Source: Phoronis australis
Lineage: Eukaryota; Phoronida; Phoronidae
Direction: 5' to 3'
Assembly: GCA_002633005.1 (NCBI GenBank)
Contig: NMRA01000257.1
Span: 323,737 to 385,736 of the forward strand
Length of the DNA stretch: 62,000 bases
Shown: in pieces, positions 26,553 to 40,007 of the stretch
Layout: each line of letters opens with the position of its first letter
Position numbering within the stretch: the stretch's first letter is position 1
Translations under genes and position numbers: made by a program
Notes under the pieces: generated by a model
The model's input: the letters and a program-made list of their open reading frames with translations, nothing else
Database searches by the model: none
Told to the model about the DNA's origin: nothing

Positions 26553-26840
26553 CGTTACTAACCTCACAAAATTGCCCGTCACAAATTGACAATCACAGAT
26601 ACTAACCTCAATGTTGCCCGTCACAGATTGACAACCACAGTTACTAACCTTGTAATATTGCCTGTCACAGACTAACAACTACAGTTACTAACCTCACAAT
26701 ATTGCCTGTCAAAGATTGACAACCACCGTTATCAACCTCATAATATTGCCTGTCACAGATTGACAACCACAATTGTTAACCTCATAATATTGCCTGTCAC
26801 AGATTGACAGCCATAGTTACAAACCTCATATGGCCTGGCA
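26553..26840 (-). repeat. 44-bp tandem repeat in probable lipin 3' UTR
   Basis: About six and a half diverged copies of a 44-bp unit with the blocks GTTACTAACCTCACAATATT and GCCTGTCACAGATTGACAAC. If the downstream AATAAA signals are used, the array is transcribed in the lipin mRNA. Confidence 0.8.
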
Positions 26841-27786
26841 CAAACTCAGTAATTACACGTCATGGACTGAACAAAAATGTTGCACAACACAAAGAATGGA
26901 CCATAAGTTTCATGTACACAACATAAGAAGAACGCTCACACACAAACCTTAACTACATAAAACACAGCAACACAGACACAGCCTAATATATTACAAGTCC
27001 ATAATTTAGTGAATTCCCAAACAACGGAAATGCACATAAAATATCACATAGATGCCTACAAGCAGGTAACAAATAGTTCCTGAGGAAAGGGCAAGACTGC
27101 TTGCACCCAGAAAACACACTGTTTAAGGTGCAGGGAAGGTAGAAATTTATAAAATTAATGACCTGTTGAGATAGTAGATACATGGCAATTACTGTAGAGA
27201 GTGCCAATGTAAGTTTCGAACAGCAAGCACAGAGCACCAGTCTGTGTTTGTCCTATTCAACATCCTGAGTAAGCAACAACTGGTGATAAAGAATAACGGG
27301 CACATGCATCTACCATAAAATCTCATTAAACACACGACTTGTCGACTTCACTAATGCACCTACCCTAGTAAAGATAACAGGTGGGGGAAATAAAAGGCAA
27401 AAAATAAGAAAGGTTTATGTTCGGCTAACCCTAATGGATAAGATAACCGAAATAGTAGCTGCACTCGTAAGTCTTGGTGAAAGCCACTAAATATCAATAC
27501 AAATGACACGCATTCATAACAAATAATAACCATTTTGCTAGTTGAGCAAATTCATTTAAGTCTTAATCTCTTATTTAATCATCTGACTTGCGATTTTAAC
27601 TAAAATCACATAAGTTAAAGATCTGCCAGTAGTAAACAACCATGGCACTGTATTTAGAGACACTTGCACCACTAATATTGCAAACTCTGAGTCAGTTAAA
27701 ACATGCACAGGTCAGGGACCTATTTGACCTTCATGCATACATTTCTAATACTTGGCACCAGAGGTCGCCAATGTGTGGAGGTGACT

Positions 27787-30700
27787 CTATTTAACCTTGT
27801 TAAGCTCATCAGTGATGTCTGGTAATAGAGGTCGCCAATAGGTGAATGTGCTGAACTGATCAGCAGCATGAAAGTTACCACTTGGTGTCTTCACCCCAGT
27901 TGAGTTCTCTTGCAAAGGCGGGAAGATGTGGTCGACAAAGTCACTCAACTTGGTGTAGCTGAAAATAACACGCTTCGTTATCAACATGACGTGATCAACC
28001 ACATTAAGAGAAAGGAGAAGAAGTTGAGCTCTGACATGCAGTCAAAGTGCAGTGTGGGTCTCAGAACTGGCAACAAGGCACACAAACGGGGTGTGAAAAC
28101 AAAGTTGAGAAAAAGTTTCATGTTTTTCGGAACGTTTTCGCATCAAGAATTTCACCTGGACCAATAAAAATGTCCATCATCTAATGTATTAACAAGAGAT
28201 TATGTATCAAGCATTGGGCGTTATGTGACAACAAGATGATCTTCAGCAACCACACAATATTTATGTGACCACAAGATGAGCCTCAACAACTAGGCAATAC
28301 TTATGTGATGAAACATCTGCCTTATGTGACCACAGGATGACCAACTATAACTACACAATACTTATGTGACCACGTAACAACTAACAACTACCAATACATA
28401 TGAAGCCTGTAATATCAACATTCATGCTAGATTGCTATTTCATCTCAGTTCAATATCAAAGTTATATTGCACCTACACAACTAATGGTAGTCTCCTAGTT
28501 GTCACCAGGGACATCACTGTAGTTCTAACGTTCTACTACAGAGGGCATGTCTACTTACCTGGAGGTGAATGTGGTCAACAACTCACTCTTGAGTTCACCT
28601 TTAGGGTTGATAGTGAAGATCCTAGAGATAGGGATGTCCACAGCTCTGTATGCCCACACATCCTGCCAACATCACAAGACATAGAACTACAGTCTACTCC
28701 TGACACGGTTGAAAATCTTTATGTAATCACAAGATGCAAAGCAAAATTTTCTCTAAGTTCACATGGAACATTAATATAACACAGGTTCCATGCTGTACTA
28801 CAAATAACACTGCAGGAAATATTCACCTTCGTGGGGCAATAGCCCTAAAAAACGGAATGAATCAGAATAGCGGGAATTATTTAATTTTTTCCCATTAAAA
28901 AGACAGTATTTTCAAAACACAAAAGATTAAGTCAGTCATGAACTGATAATAGCCAAACCACAGAATGGACAACAAAATATATCACTGGGATTCCAAAACA
29001 ACAGCCGAGTCTCAAATATGCTTTTCAACAGAAGTTTTTAGTTTCAACACAAGTATTTAGTTTCAACATAGGCTAATAGTAACTCTATTTCACTTACATT
29101 GACTTTGTTGCCATAACCAGCATATAGAGGGTTCTTTTGATTTGGAAATAGGGACTTGATGTTCCTGAGACAAGAGATCTTGAACTCTTCAGGTTTGCGT
29201 TCAATAACCTCCCTAGAATAGACATAACATGTTACACACTGGTCATCAGCTGGTGTTGCAGCAGCGTGAAATATTCTCTACTTTCCAAACTCTTACCTTC
29301 TTTAGTTTAGCAAAGGTTTATCTTGTTAAATTAATTAGGATTTCAAGCAAGGTACACGTGTTGCTTTGATCAAATTATGAAGGTTAGTTTCAAACCCTTG
29401 TCACAAGTGTTTTTCTTTAAGTCGCGCAAAATTTATTTCATTGCAATAGAAGATAGATGGCGTTAGTTGTAATATAAAAGTAGACTGATTTGACACTAAT
29501 TCTGCCTACCAACAAGGCTATCTGGAACTCATACTTAAATTCTCTTCAATATAGAATGAGGGACCACTTGCCCTGAATACTGGTAGCAGTGCAATAAACA
29601 TGCAGAAAATGGTGATGGTCGGATATAACGTGACCAAATTTTGAGAACCAGTTTTCTCATCTGAATAACGGGCATCTGGACTATTCTTCAGGAAACAGCA
29701 CAGTTTAACCGAGTCCTTCGTCCCCTTTGGTTACAGTAACAACAATTTATAACCCAGAAATGACTTCACTTACTTGTGAAACGCATTAATCAGTGAACTT
29801 GGGGACAACATGAGAGGTCCGTCGGGAAGACTCAGTTCTCCTTGTTTAACACTGCGCAAGTAGTCCTTGGTCGCTCGTGCTTGTCCAATGGCACGTGCTG
29901 ATAAGTAGAGGAACCGGTAGTTGTTCTTCTCTATTCTTGTGTACAGGTTGGCAACTCCAGATTGTGACCAGTCTTTGCCCACCATAGGTAGGATCTGACC
30001 TAGAACATCTGACCTGTGGACAGAAACATCCATTATCATGTTAGATGTACTAATGGTGAGCAGTCATTACACAACATAGGTAGGACCTGACCTACAAATC
30101 CAAAAGACAGATAGCAACACACAAGTCAGGTGTACAATACTGACAAGTAATCTTTATACACCATAGGCAGTGTATGACTTACAAATCTAACCTGTAAGCA
30201 GTAATACGCTTTAAATCAGATGTTCTGTTGAGCACAGCGTTCCATAAACACTATAAAAAAATAATTGCAGGCGGTCTGGTTCACCTTGTTCCAGACATCC
30301 GTGTGCTTTATTAATATACAGTTAAAACCGAGCTGAGGAGCTAGAAACCTGTCTCAAGGGTTTAGCAGTGTGGCCCAGCGAGACGCTAACCCACGACCTC
30401 AAGTGAATAAAGCGGATACCTATCACACTAGACCACACTGCCTCCTCTTCATAAACATTAATGCCCTTTAATAGATATTTTCTCAACTCACAGCAGTCCC
30501 ATCGAATGTTGGCTTGTAGAATTACTGTTGGAAGTTCATGACCCACAGTAAGAAAAGTGAATAAAGTCAACTTTACTGACATCATATTCAAGACACATAA
30601 CATAATATATACAATACAATACAATACAATACAATAAACCGGTACGTCATCTCTCTTGAGACATTGTGAACTCAATCACGCAGTGAATGATCGCATACAC

Positions 30701-33700
30701 TTCACAAGTATCAAATGCATGGAGACTAAAAAGCAATGGAGTGTCATCTTTGAAAACCATTGTTTTGGTTCACGTTGGTAACCCTAGTAGGACGTGTCAG
30801 CATTTCCTTTTACACAGTGCATGACAACACCATGGACAGAATAGAATTCATTGGTAGTTTGAATGGAAGGATTCACCATTGCTAATTTGTTCTATACCAT
30901 CTGAAGTTTGAGACGTTGGCCTAGTGCAATTATCAATGCATGGGACTTTAGTGAATCCTGTGATCTGAGAGTTCTGGCTATTACATAATTTAGAGAAAAA
31001 AATTAATGGAGAGTATTTCAAAATGGTTTATTAGAAACAGCAGCATAGTAGAATTCATTGACACTGATCTGCCTATAGCATGTTTCAAAGTTGTCCAATA
31101 AAATAGATCAATTTGCTCACTTTGTAATAGTTCCATCAATGTCAGATATGACAATCTTATCATCGTAGCGCCACACGTAAATGTTGCATGCAGCTCGGGT
31201 AGTCCCTTGATAAGCTGTCGTCACAAAGAACACAGCCTCATTATCGCCTTTCTTCAAATGAAGTTTTTGCTGAAAATAGGAATGCAACGGTCGTTGGTTC
31301 TAATTCATACACAAGGCAAATGAGTATATAATGGAATTTTTATTAGATTGTAGAACATAATAAAAATGTGTAAGACTTCAACCATCTTTCTTTAGCAAGA
31401 AAACTGACTTAGTTAAGACAAATCTTGAATTGCAGTCAATTTAAAGATTCCATAAAACTACAATTTGTCTCAAGTCCATTACAAGACAGAGATCTCAAGT
31501 TTGACTCAATTTTTTACTTAAGTTTTGTCTTAATTTTGAGTAACTTACCAGAAGTGGTAAGTCTTGGAAAGGTCCCTATGGCATTTTGAAACAAATGGCA
31601 GAGTGCAACATGTACATGTCACAAACACAATACAGTCCTTTTTGTAGAACATCAGAAATACACACAAAATCACTTTTCTCGGCAATGTCAATTCAACAAC
31701 TCAAGATCATATTTCCCATGTTTTCTAGTTACACAACTCCCAACATGAACGTAAATATTGGGCCATTTGACAACAATCTTCATGCACCAAGAAATGTCAT
31801 CTCAAATAAAAGTTGCATTTGGTTCTTTCAACATTCACAATTATACCACAGATGTCACTCACAATTTGTTCACTCGTTAAGTACAGAGTCTTCTTGTAAT
31901 TCCCTGGAATAACAGTGTTCACTTCAGTGGGAGAAGCAGGATTTTCATCCGAACTGTCCGTCACCCAGCCATCATCCTTCCTAATAAAGCAAGAAAAAGC
32001 TCATGGATGACACTTCACATAGGTAATGGTGCACAAACTCATGCGAAATCTAGCAACAGAGATTCAACAATGCAAGTGTGAATTAATATACATAACAAAC
32101 CTTTTAGTCTTTGACGTCTTTTTCTCCTTGGATTTTTGTGGGCTGTCAGGTGGACTTGAAGGTGTACTGGAGGCGGGGCTAGTCACTATGGGTGGTGTTT
32201 GAGTGACAGGTGAGTCTGATTCTGTAGACTGGGCATTGGACTCTGCTGTTTCTTGAGTTCGACCCCATGTGAACCACGACGACATTCCAGACCTTTTCTT
32301 CTTCTCTTCTTTCTTGGGCAAACTCTTTTTCACAAGAGAATCCACTACAGGCTGTAATTATAGCAAGGCCAAGTTGAAAATCTAATGCAATTTGAAAACA
32401 AAAGGAAGATGAGCAAAAAATCGAATGTTTAAACAATGACAACAAGACTGTGTGAAAATCACTCACCACTGGCAAATGACGTTGGAAAACCACCATTGAG
32501 AGTATTATGGGTGCAGCAGACTGCCAGTTGTAAAACCTGTCAAGAGAAGACGAGATCATGCAATGGACGTCTTGTCATGAACCAATCAATTTACAGCTTA
32601 TACTCTAAAATCATCCGTCACTGGAACCTAAGGCAAAGTAAATATCTGGACTGCTAGTTTCGATAACTATCAAAATGGTCTCTACCTGAAATCTAGCTGT
32701 AACTTATCTCTTGTATTCAATTCTTTATGATCACCTTTTTGTAACACAAGTACTTACTTGTCGGCAATTTTGATGACAAGGTCAGAATTATTGATGAGTT
32801 CTGGGTTTTGAACAAAGTCATCGAAGGTAATAAAGGCCTGCATAAACGTCTCCATGGGAATATTGCCTTCGCTGTCTCTGAGTGCCACCCCGCACAGTGA
32901 CATGGAAACATCCAGCTGGTCGGCTCTGCACATGGATAAACAAATAATACATCACATAAAAAGAAGCTTTAAAAATGTTGAGACTGACTGGCATACAGGT
33001 CAAGGGTCAAGACAGCAATACAATTACATGTCTTGTAACTATAACATAGTCATCGCCACACAATGAAAACTGTACGTGAATTGGAACAAAACAGAGATAT
33101 ATTGTAGTAAAAAGTTAAGAAAAAATTCCTACTAAAGAACTTTATTGCGGTTCGCCTATTTTTGACTGACTTTTTACGCTCAGTGACAGTGCAGTTAAGT
33201 GTTCCTTCACTCAGCCTTTAGTCTTACAACATAATCTAACTACACTGCAGACTTCACTAAGAACCCATTACATATCAGTTCTATAGAACAGATCGCATAT
33301 TTTTGGCCAATCAGTTGGAAATGAGTCAGCGATTGGTCGTTGACCAGTTAGCTGTTCAGTAGCACTAACCAACAGACGATCCTATACAGTGACTTCTTGG
33401 GTCGTAAATCCACTTCCAAGCTTTGATTAGTGATTCGGACTTCAAAGCACATTACTTTACAAACTACGGCAAAGGTTATCATTGCAAGTATGCGTGTACA
33501 ACATACGCCATTAACTTTGTGAATCCAAAATACATATGACATGCTTTGTCCATTACATCATCAGTTTTTGGCCATACAGAATAAAAAAAACAAACAATCG
33601 CCACACAAATGAAAAAGTTAATATTAATTTGACATGATGTCTGATAGTATACTGACCAATCGACTTAATGTTTGACTGTTTGTATCCTGATGAAACGTCG

Positions 33701-36700
33701 AATAAATATGAATTTTTTCATTTGAGCAGCGATTGTCCGTTTTTTTGATGCTTTGTCCATCTTGATTTTAGTAATAATTTCAGACCCTATCCACATGCGT
33801 GGGAAAACCTTTGAGAATGAAAATCTTTCTTTAAGGACGCTGATTCAGTCGGTAATGGTCGGATATAACGGGCCCAAAATCTGAGAATAAGTTTTCTCCA
33901 CTGAACAACGGGCATCAAACTGGTTCTTAAGATATGGCATGTTATATCCGACTATTGCCAATTCAGTCCACACCTATCCACTTAATGAGACACTCAAAAT
34001 TGAAAACTTCTGAGTGGAATTTCATGAGAACATGATATTCACTGTATCAGTGCGGATACACAAAAACACACTTTTTGAAAATGCAGTAGTCAAGATTCTT
34101 ATCGACAGGAGGCCTTTTTGAAAACATAAAAAAGTTTGCACTTTCAGTCACGGTAGAATGCTTCTGTGGACAGAGAATTTCCTGAAAAGGGTAGGAAAAC
34201 AAAACTGTGCATGTGAAGAACTTCAAGAAAATGCTACGAAAAGGTGCGTTTTCAATATGATAACAGAAATGTGTGGACAGGGGCTAAGGCAACAATAACA
34301 GGCGACCGTAATCAAACTGGGTCTGCCAATAGCTACTTGACAGTCAAAAGTCAGCACTGCAGTTGCCTATGGAGTCTGTTGCCATTTTTAAGCTAAAAAG
34401 TAACAGATTGGACTGCTAGTTTTCCGACCGGCAGTCCACTTCTTTCCAACAGTTCAGGACAAAAACTTGTGAATTGCGTGCTGTATTAAAATACAGCTTG
34501 CTGACAAAAGGTGGCAGTTACAACATAAACATTATTTCACCGATAGCGCACTCACCCTAATACGGATGGACCCCCAACAGAACCTTCCACAGAGTGAGGT
34601 GATTGAGGGAGGGACAAGCCACGCCCAGATTCTGTGTCCTCGTCTTTGATTGGTCGCATCTGATGTTGACTTGCTAACCCAGCCGCACTGTAACAATGAT
34701 TGGCATAAGGAAATATAGTAATAGAAATTATATGATGAATCAAATTAAGTAATCAAATAACTGGCTATGAAACTGACAGTGTGAGCATAAGAAAGAAGTA
34801 TGTCTGTGGGAATCATAGCATCTGTGAAGTACTTAAGACGCGTGTACCTGTGTCAACTGTCAAAAAACAACTTTTCATTTAGGCCACTTAACGCTGTCAA
34901 ATTGGCCTCATTTTGATGGAATGATTTCAAGGCTTGATAAGAACGGACAGGTAATCACTGCTTAAGACCAAATTCATTGAGTTGCTAGACATAGTAAATT
35001 ATTTTCAGCTGCTAACGCTGCATGGTCATCAGAAGAATTTCAGACATTTTATTGGATTTAAGTTCAATTAAAACTAGGTTGAAAATGTGATGACGTTTCT
35101 TGTTTAAAAACAAGACTAGTTAACACTTAACAAAAAATTAACCTATAAGAAACATTACACATGTTTATGTAAGACTAAAATGTCTCAATGATATAATGCA
35201 CACTCAAAACTAACTCAACAGATGTAAAACAGCACCTCTTGGGGAAGTAAAGTGCTGCCACCTCTGGGTCCATCTCGTCCAAGTTGAGGTCGTCCAGGTA
35301 AATGCCCTCCATCTCAGGTTTGTGTCGTATCTTCCTGGTCTGTCTCATGAATGTGAACAGCCCTGAGTCAGCCTTCTCTGTCTGTCCTGATAACATAGGC
35401 AAAAAGTCACAAGCTAATGCAAGAGAGATTAGTGGATTCAGGAAGTCCTATTTCAAATAGGTTTTATGGAGTGCCTCACTCCAGTGTACCTTAACTGCCT
35501 TTATTGGCATTTTCTCTTACTCAACATTTCAAGACAAATACACTCACCACCAGGAACAAAAGCCACAAGTATAGTGTCAAATATAAAATAATTACAACAT
35601 AAGTTTTTCTTGAGGCTTTCTTGTAATTTAATAGCTTTTTGTACTTTCTTGATGTGCAGCAACCCGACTAGTAACAAGACCCACACTCTGAGATTAATAG
35701 AACAAGTCAGACGTGGTAAAATCTTATTAATTTAGGACATAATATGGCGAAAAATGAAATTTTATTTTTCAACTGTATTCATTATTAAAGCAACACTATA
35801 ACAAATGCATTCATTACCAATTCTAAGTTCATTTCCGAAGCTACCATATTTTGAAAAATTCCTGATGACTGATTTCAGTTCACTCCAACATAATGACCAA
35901 AAATAATATCATCAGGTGGTGCTGCAGATTGCATGCCATGTTTTTCATATAAAACTGGACAGGAAAGTTCACAATGATATTAATCCACAAAATATTGCTC
36001 TGTAACTCTGTTTTCGAAGTTCGTTGAACCTATGAGACAAAGTGCAAACAGAGTATGATGAGTTATTAATTTCCGTCAAAAATGATTGCCAAAATTGGCC
36101 CACTCCTGGTAATGTTAACAACCTTTGTTTGTTCAAACTCACTTGTTTGAGGTGTTTCCCAACAAACAAATCATTTTAGCTAAAAGACTGTGTTAATATT
36201 GTAATACGGCTCTCTATCATTTGAGGACTGTACTCTTAAATGCACTTGTACAGAAGGCCGACTTGTAGCACCAATTGTGATGCGAGAACATGTGCACAAC
36301 CTGTCCTCTATCAGTCAATCAGCATATTACAAGCTGTGAACATAGTTAACGCGTACTGGAGCGTGATGTTCAACTGAACGAAAAACACGTAGTCTTCAGC
36401 AGCAAGAATTGGTTAACCCAATACACAAGAATACAATGGCTGGTCTTATATCTAAAGAAATAGTATTGCGCCTTACATCTGAATATAAGGCCATGGATTA
36501 AAATTCAGAATTGGAGCATTTTTAATGTTCTCAGAGAATGCATTCGTCCATTAAGACATGGCCTTAAACACTTCAACAGCCTACAGAGAAAGGAAATAGT
36601 AAAACCATATTACAAAACTTCCAAAAAGAAATTTGACAGATTCAAGAATGAGACGAGGATGTTACACATGTCTACCTGGCGTTGCCTTTTGGTCAGCATT

Positions 36701-39700
36701 AGTAGGAGTTTTCTCCCCTTCCATAGCCTTGCCATCATTATCAAACGTGTCGACATGTTCTGGTAGCTGACCCCAGTTCCACTGTAAACTGTTCTCTTCA
36801 CCCTCATCTTCATAGTGCAGCCCGTACTCCAGGTCACTTTTTGGGGTAGGAGGTCGCGAGCCAACAGGACTAGAATTGAAGTATAAGACATCAAAAGCAT
36901 GCCCAAATTAATTAAAACTAGACTGTGTGTGCTTTTGGAGGCCCAAAAATCGAATTTCAAACTAAGAGACAACTCCAACAATACCACCATTGAGTGACAC
37001 CTCACACACAGTACACTGTTATCAGTGTCAGATTTGGCGATCTGCAATTCCCAAAATGAGACTTCGGATTGTGTTCGACGACTTGGGAAAACTCCGAAAT
37101 TGTCAAAAAATAGCAAAGTTAGACAATAATTCACCTGAAATTCTCTCAAACTTTAAGTTAATAATAATTTCCTAGATTCAATACCTTTGGTTCACAATTG
37201 TTCTGTTTATGCCGTGAAATCAACACAGTCAGCACATAACAAACGCGCAGTCAAATTACAGGAAATAAACAGACGAAAGACAGAATTACTTGACAAAAAT
37301 CGGGCAAGGTCGGACCATGAAATTGAGTAAAAAATTCTTCATGATCTGAGAATCGACATCGGGATCCCTGATGAATGCGGGAATAAATGGCAGTGTTAGA
37401 TTGTCCAACGCAGCGATGTGTTGTGTAAAGTTAATGTCTAACGTAATACCCAGTTATATTAGTAACACAGCCACAATTAGCAACTATTTCTCGGAAAAAC
37501 AAAACATCAAAGTAAAGCAAGACTGGACGCAGGAAGACATATTTATGCACAAACATAATAGTCAACTTGTCGTTCCAAGACGTGTACATGGATTCAGTTT
37601 AAAAAGCGCTGGTATTTTTTGAACCACAACAGAACAAGCATTTGCCACAAGGATGAATAAAACGTCCCTGCTGCCAAGTGGTGCTGCCGAGGATGGAAGG
37701 CCAACCCACCCTCACAACTAGGTCACTGTTGCTAGTGCAAGATGTGTGAATTTATGAGGCTATGATGGTAATATGTCGTTTTGAATGAAATTGAAATTTA
37801 CTGAATCCAACCTTTAAAAATTTCTCTCTCTTTACCAAATAATTAAATTCATACAGAATGCATTCATTCAGAGGCCACCTTTGTTTTTCTGTTCATGTCT
37901 CCATGAACACAAAAATAACAGATTCATTTTCATGCCCATTAAGGTCAATGATAACGGTGGTGTGACCTTGAAAATGACATTAAGATCATCAACTTCGCCC
38001 AACGTCTACACCTCGGTACAAAATATAAACAAAATCTAATGCTTCCTTCCTGAGAACATTTTCCAAGTAAAATTTTTATAAACGTGACAGCCATGTTAAT
38101 GAAATAACCTGAGTCTTACCTCACTATTGGTGTAATATCTGTGTCACTGAAGGGATGATGGTAAGAAGCAGATTGACTCTTTGCCCACTCTTTTGTCATA
38201 TTCATCTTGTCAGTGTGTAACTGAGGTAGGCTCTCACACCGGTGCACACTGACAGACCGTCCCAACGAGGTGATTTCAGGCTCCTTACTATGAACGCCAT
38301 CTTCATCCATCTGGAAAACTCCCTCCTGCTCTGGGAAGTCAGGAATACTTTCTTCCTCTCTGATGTCCTGCTCCGAGGATTTTCCATTCTTGGCCTTGTT
38401 TCGTCGCCTCTTCCGCCGCTTCGAACGACTCAGGGGTTCAACGACCTCATTTTGAATCTCCACTTGTTCGGTACTCTTGCCACTGTTACCGCTGTCTGGA
38501 CTGGAGTTACGTCCAACTTCTACATCGATGGAATTGCTCTTCTCTGATGGAATGCTTTGATGTGTTGATGATGTTGTTGACCGTTCGGATATCTTTGATT
38601 GGACGCTCAGTTCAGAATCATTCCTTGGCCGTGTTTCACTCACGTCAACACTCTTTCCAGACTCTGTCCCTTCTTGTTCATTTGCTGCCAGACTCGCTGA
38701 CTGTTCCTTCAACTCTTGCACACCCTGTCTCATCAACTCGCCAGCAGAGGGCAGAGGTGATGTGGCTAAGTGACATGGCAGAGACTGCAACAAAACACAG
38801 TCAACAATTAGAACAGCTTGAGCACAACACAAATGCACTCGTATCATGTGCTCAGTGGACACCATATCATTATCCTGTCAAGGAATCAAAGGAGACATAC
38901 GACACAGTTACATACATACACACTAGTATACTTGAACTGCTGACCTTCCAACAACAAACCACGTCACTAAGAGTATTCTTCATACTTATTTACAGATAGA
39001 GAAGATTCATTTATACCCAGCTTCACCTGCGTACACTGAAATCTAACAGTATTGTTATCCTTCAAGGCTTACCTCAGGAGGCTCCTCTGTTTGCTGCACA
39101 AAGAAGGCTACCCCGTCTTCACCTAGTTTCATCTGCAGTTCAACCTCTTCTCCATTTATTTCGATGTTCACCTTTAATAAAAACAATACGGTAATAACAC
39201 ACCTGAAGAAAGCAGTGACTCGTACTTCTCAATAGCCAAAAATGGTACCTTTCAACATAAGATTTTCCTTCAATTCCTAGAAGCTAAAATCAGTGCTCAC
39301 AACTTTCAGCAGGGTCTGTTGGGTAGAACAATATGACCCGAGATTACTTGATAGTCAAGATTCTTTGAATGAAAGCAAAGTTATTGTAACACATGACCCA
39401 TTGGCAAGAAGTCTTGTAGCGCAAACTTAATATGAAAACACTAGTTTCACCTTAGCACTTAGCACAGTGTCATAGCCAATGTCAGAGTTACAGGCATTCT
39501 GTGGTCCAGTGATCAAAATCTCAACACATCTCTCCTCCAGACCAGATTGGTCCCTACTCCACACTCTTACAAACAATCTCTTCCTGAAGAGACTGTTTAA
39601 CTCCGATTGACTTTTGTCATGCCTCTCACGTTAGTGAAAACTGTTTTGTCGCGCCTCAATTTAGAAGTCTCGACAATGTAATTTAAGCTCGCATGTCACT

Positions 39701-40007
39701 AAGCAAAGCCCCTGAAACAAAAATGTTACAAAATCTAGTAGAGGAGTGTTCCTGCTTCAACATGTATATGCCACGACATCTAGTGTTCAGGCAGGGAACC
39801 AGCCATTCAGCCAGTCTAGTTACTTACTATCTTTGCCCTAGACCTGATCACACCCAGTTTGCCAAAGCGAACATGGAAGGGTGAACAGAGGTATGTCCCA
39901 TCTTCCTGTTCCACTACCACAATGTCGATGGCACCAGTCAGCGTGGCCGAGTTGATCTCATTGTAAAAGCCTTTGACATTGGAGAATAGCTTACCAACGT
40001 AGTTCAT
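27787..40007 (-). CDS. LPIN: Lipin, phosphatidate phosphatase (15 coding exons)
   Basis: Coding exons in transcript order: 40007-39828, 39171-39073, 38784-38120, 36869-36676, 35386-35236, 34687-34556, 32925-32758, 32536-32467, 32351-32101, 31980-31863, 31269-31121, 30013-29774, 29212-29098, 28662-28559, 27958-27787. The sum is 2808 nt (935 aa plus stop) with matching phases; donors after 35236 (GTGCTG) and 32101 (GTTTGT) are weak. Lipins are Mg-dependent enzymes that dephosphorylate phosphatidate to diacylglycerol at the ER and also act as nuclear coregulators. The N-LIP domain starts at [19 protein letters not shown]; Gly80 in [11 protein letters not shown] sits where the mouse fld Gly84 lies. 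A polybasic stretch [12 protein letters not shown] (about 214-225) is the nuclear-localisation and phosphatidate-binding segment. [12 protein letters not shown] is a family hallmark. C-LIP has DIDGT (719-723, the HAD DxDxT catalytic site) and LGQIL (730-734, the LxxIL coactivator motif). Length is close to vertebrate lipins (about 850-930 aa). It appears intact. The single copy cannot be assigned to vertebrate LPIN1, 2 or 3. Confidence 0.96.
28222..28378. repeat. Tandem repeat of about 48 bp in last lipin intron
   Basis: Three to four diverged units share TTATGTGACCACAAGATGA and CACAATA blocks, between the exons at 27958 and 28559. Confidence 0.6.
29611..29715 (+). mobile_element. MITE copy, right end decayed
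   Basis: GGTGATGGTCGGATATAACG at the left end and the interior GAGAACCAGTTTTCTC...AACGGGCATC match the complete 110-bp element at 33851-33960. The right inverted end is not recognisable. Lies in a lipin intron. Confidence 0.6.
30251..30449 (-). mobile_element. tRNA-derived SINE, copy 1
   Basis: On the minus strand it begins with GGCAGTGTGGTCTAGTGTGA, an A-box-like promoter, and continues with a decayed B box (GGGTTAGCGTCT). The rest shares its body with the copy at 40761-41008, including CCTTGAGACAGGTTTCTA and CAGACCGCCTGCAATTATTT. CATAAACA flanks both sides (30243-30250 and 30450-30457), an 8-bp target duplication. Intronic in lipin. Confidence 0.85.
30611..30636. repeat. ACAAT microsatellite
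   Basis: Five head-to-tail ACAAT units in a lipin intron. Confidence 0.85.
33851..33960. mobile_element. Complete 110-bp MITE with 8-bp target duplication
   Basis: GGTAATGGTCGGATATAAC at the left and GTTATATCCGACTATTGCC at the right are terminal inverted repeats of about 19 bp. ATTCAGTC flanks both sides exactly (33843-33850 and 33961-33968). Related decayed copies occur at 29611-29715 and 43110-43210. An 8-bp duplication fits hAT or P-type elements, but the GG... end is not a typical hAT end. Confidence 0.85.

Noticed and set aside
26553-26840. CRISPR-like array in the lipin 3' flank
   Set aside because: Contiguous 44-bp tandem repeat; no alternation of repeat and spacer.
36610-37149. 179-codon minus-strand frame
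   Set aside because: Wrong frame over the lipin exon 36676-36869; the correct frame continues the lipin reading phase on both sides.
38242-38999. Plus-strand open frames of 101 and 150 codons
   Set aside because: Antisense shadows of the large lipin exon, whose minus-strand frame has family motifs and splice sites.
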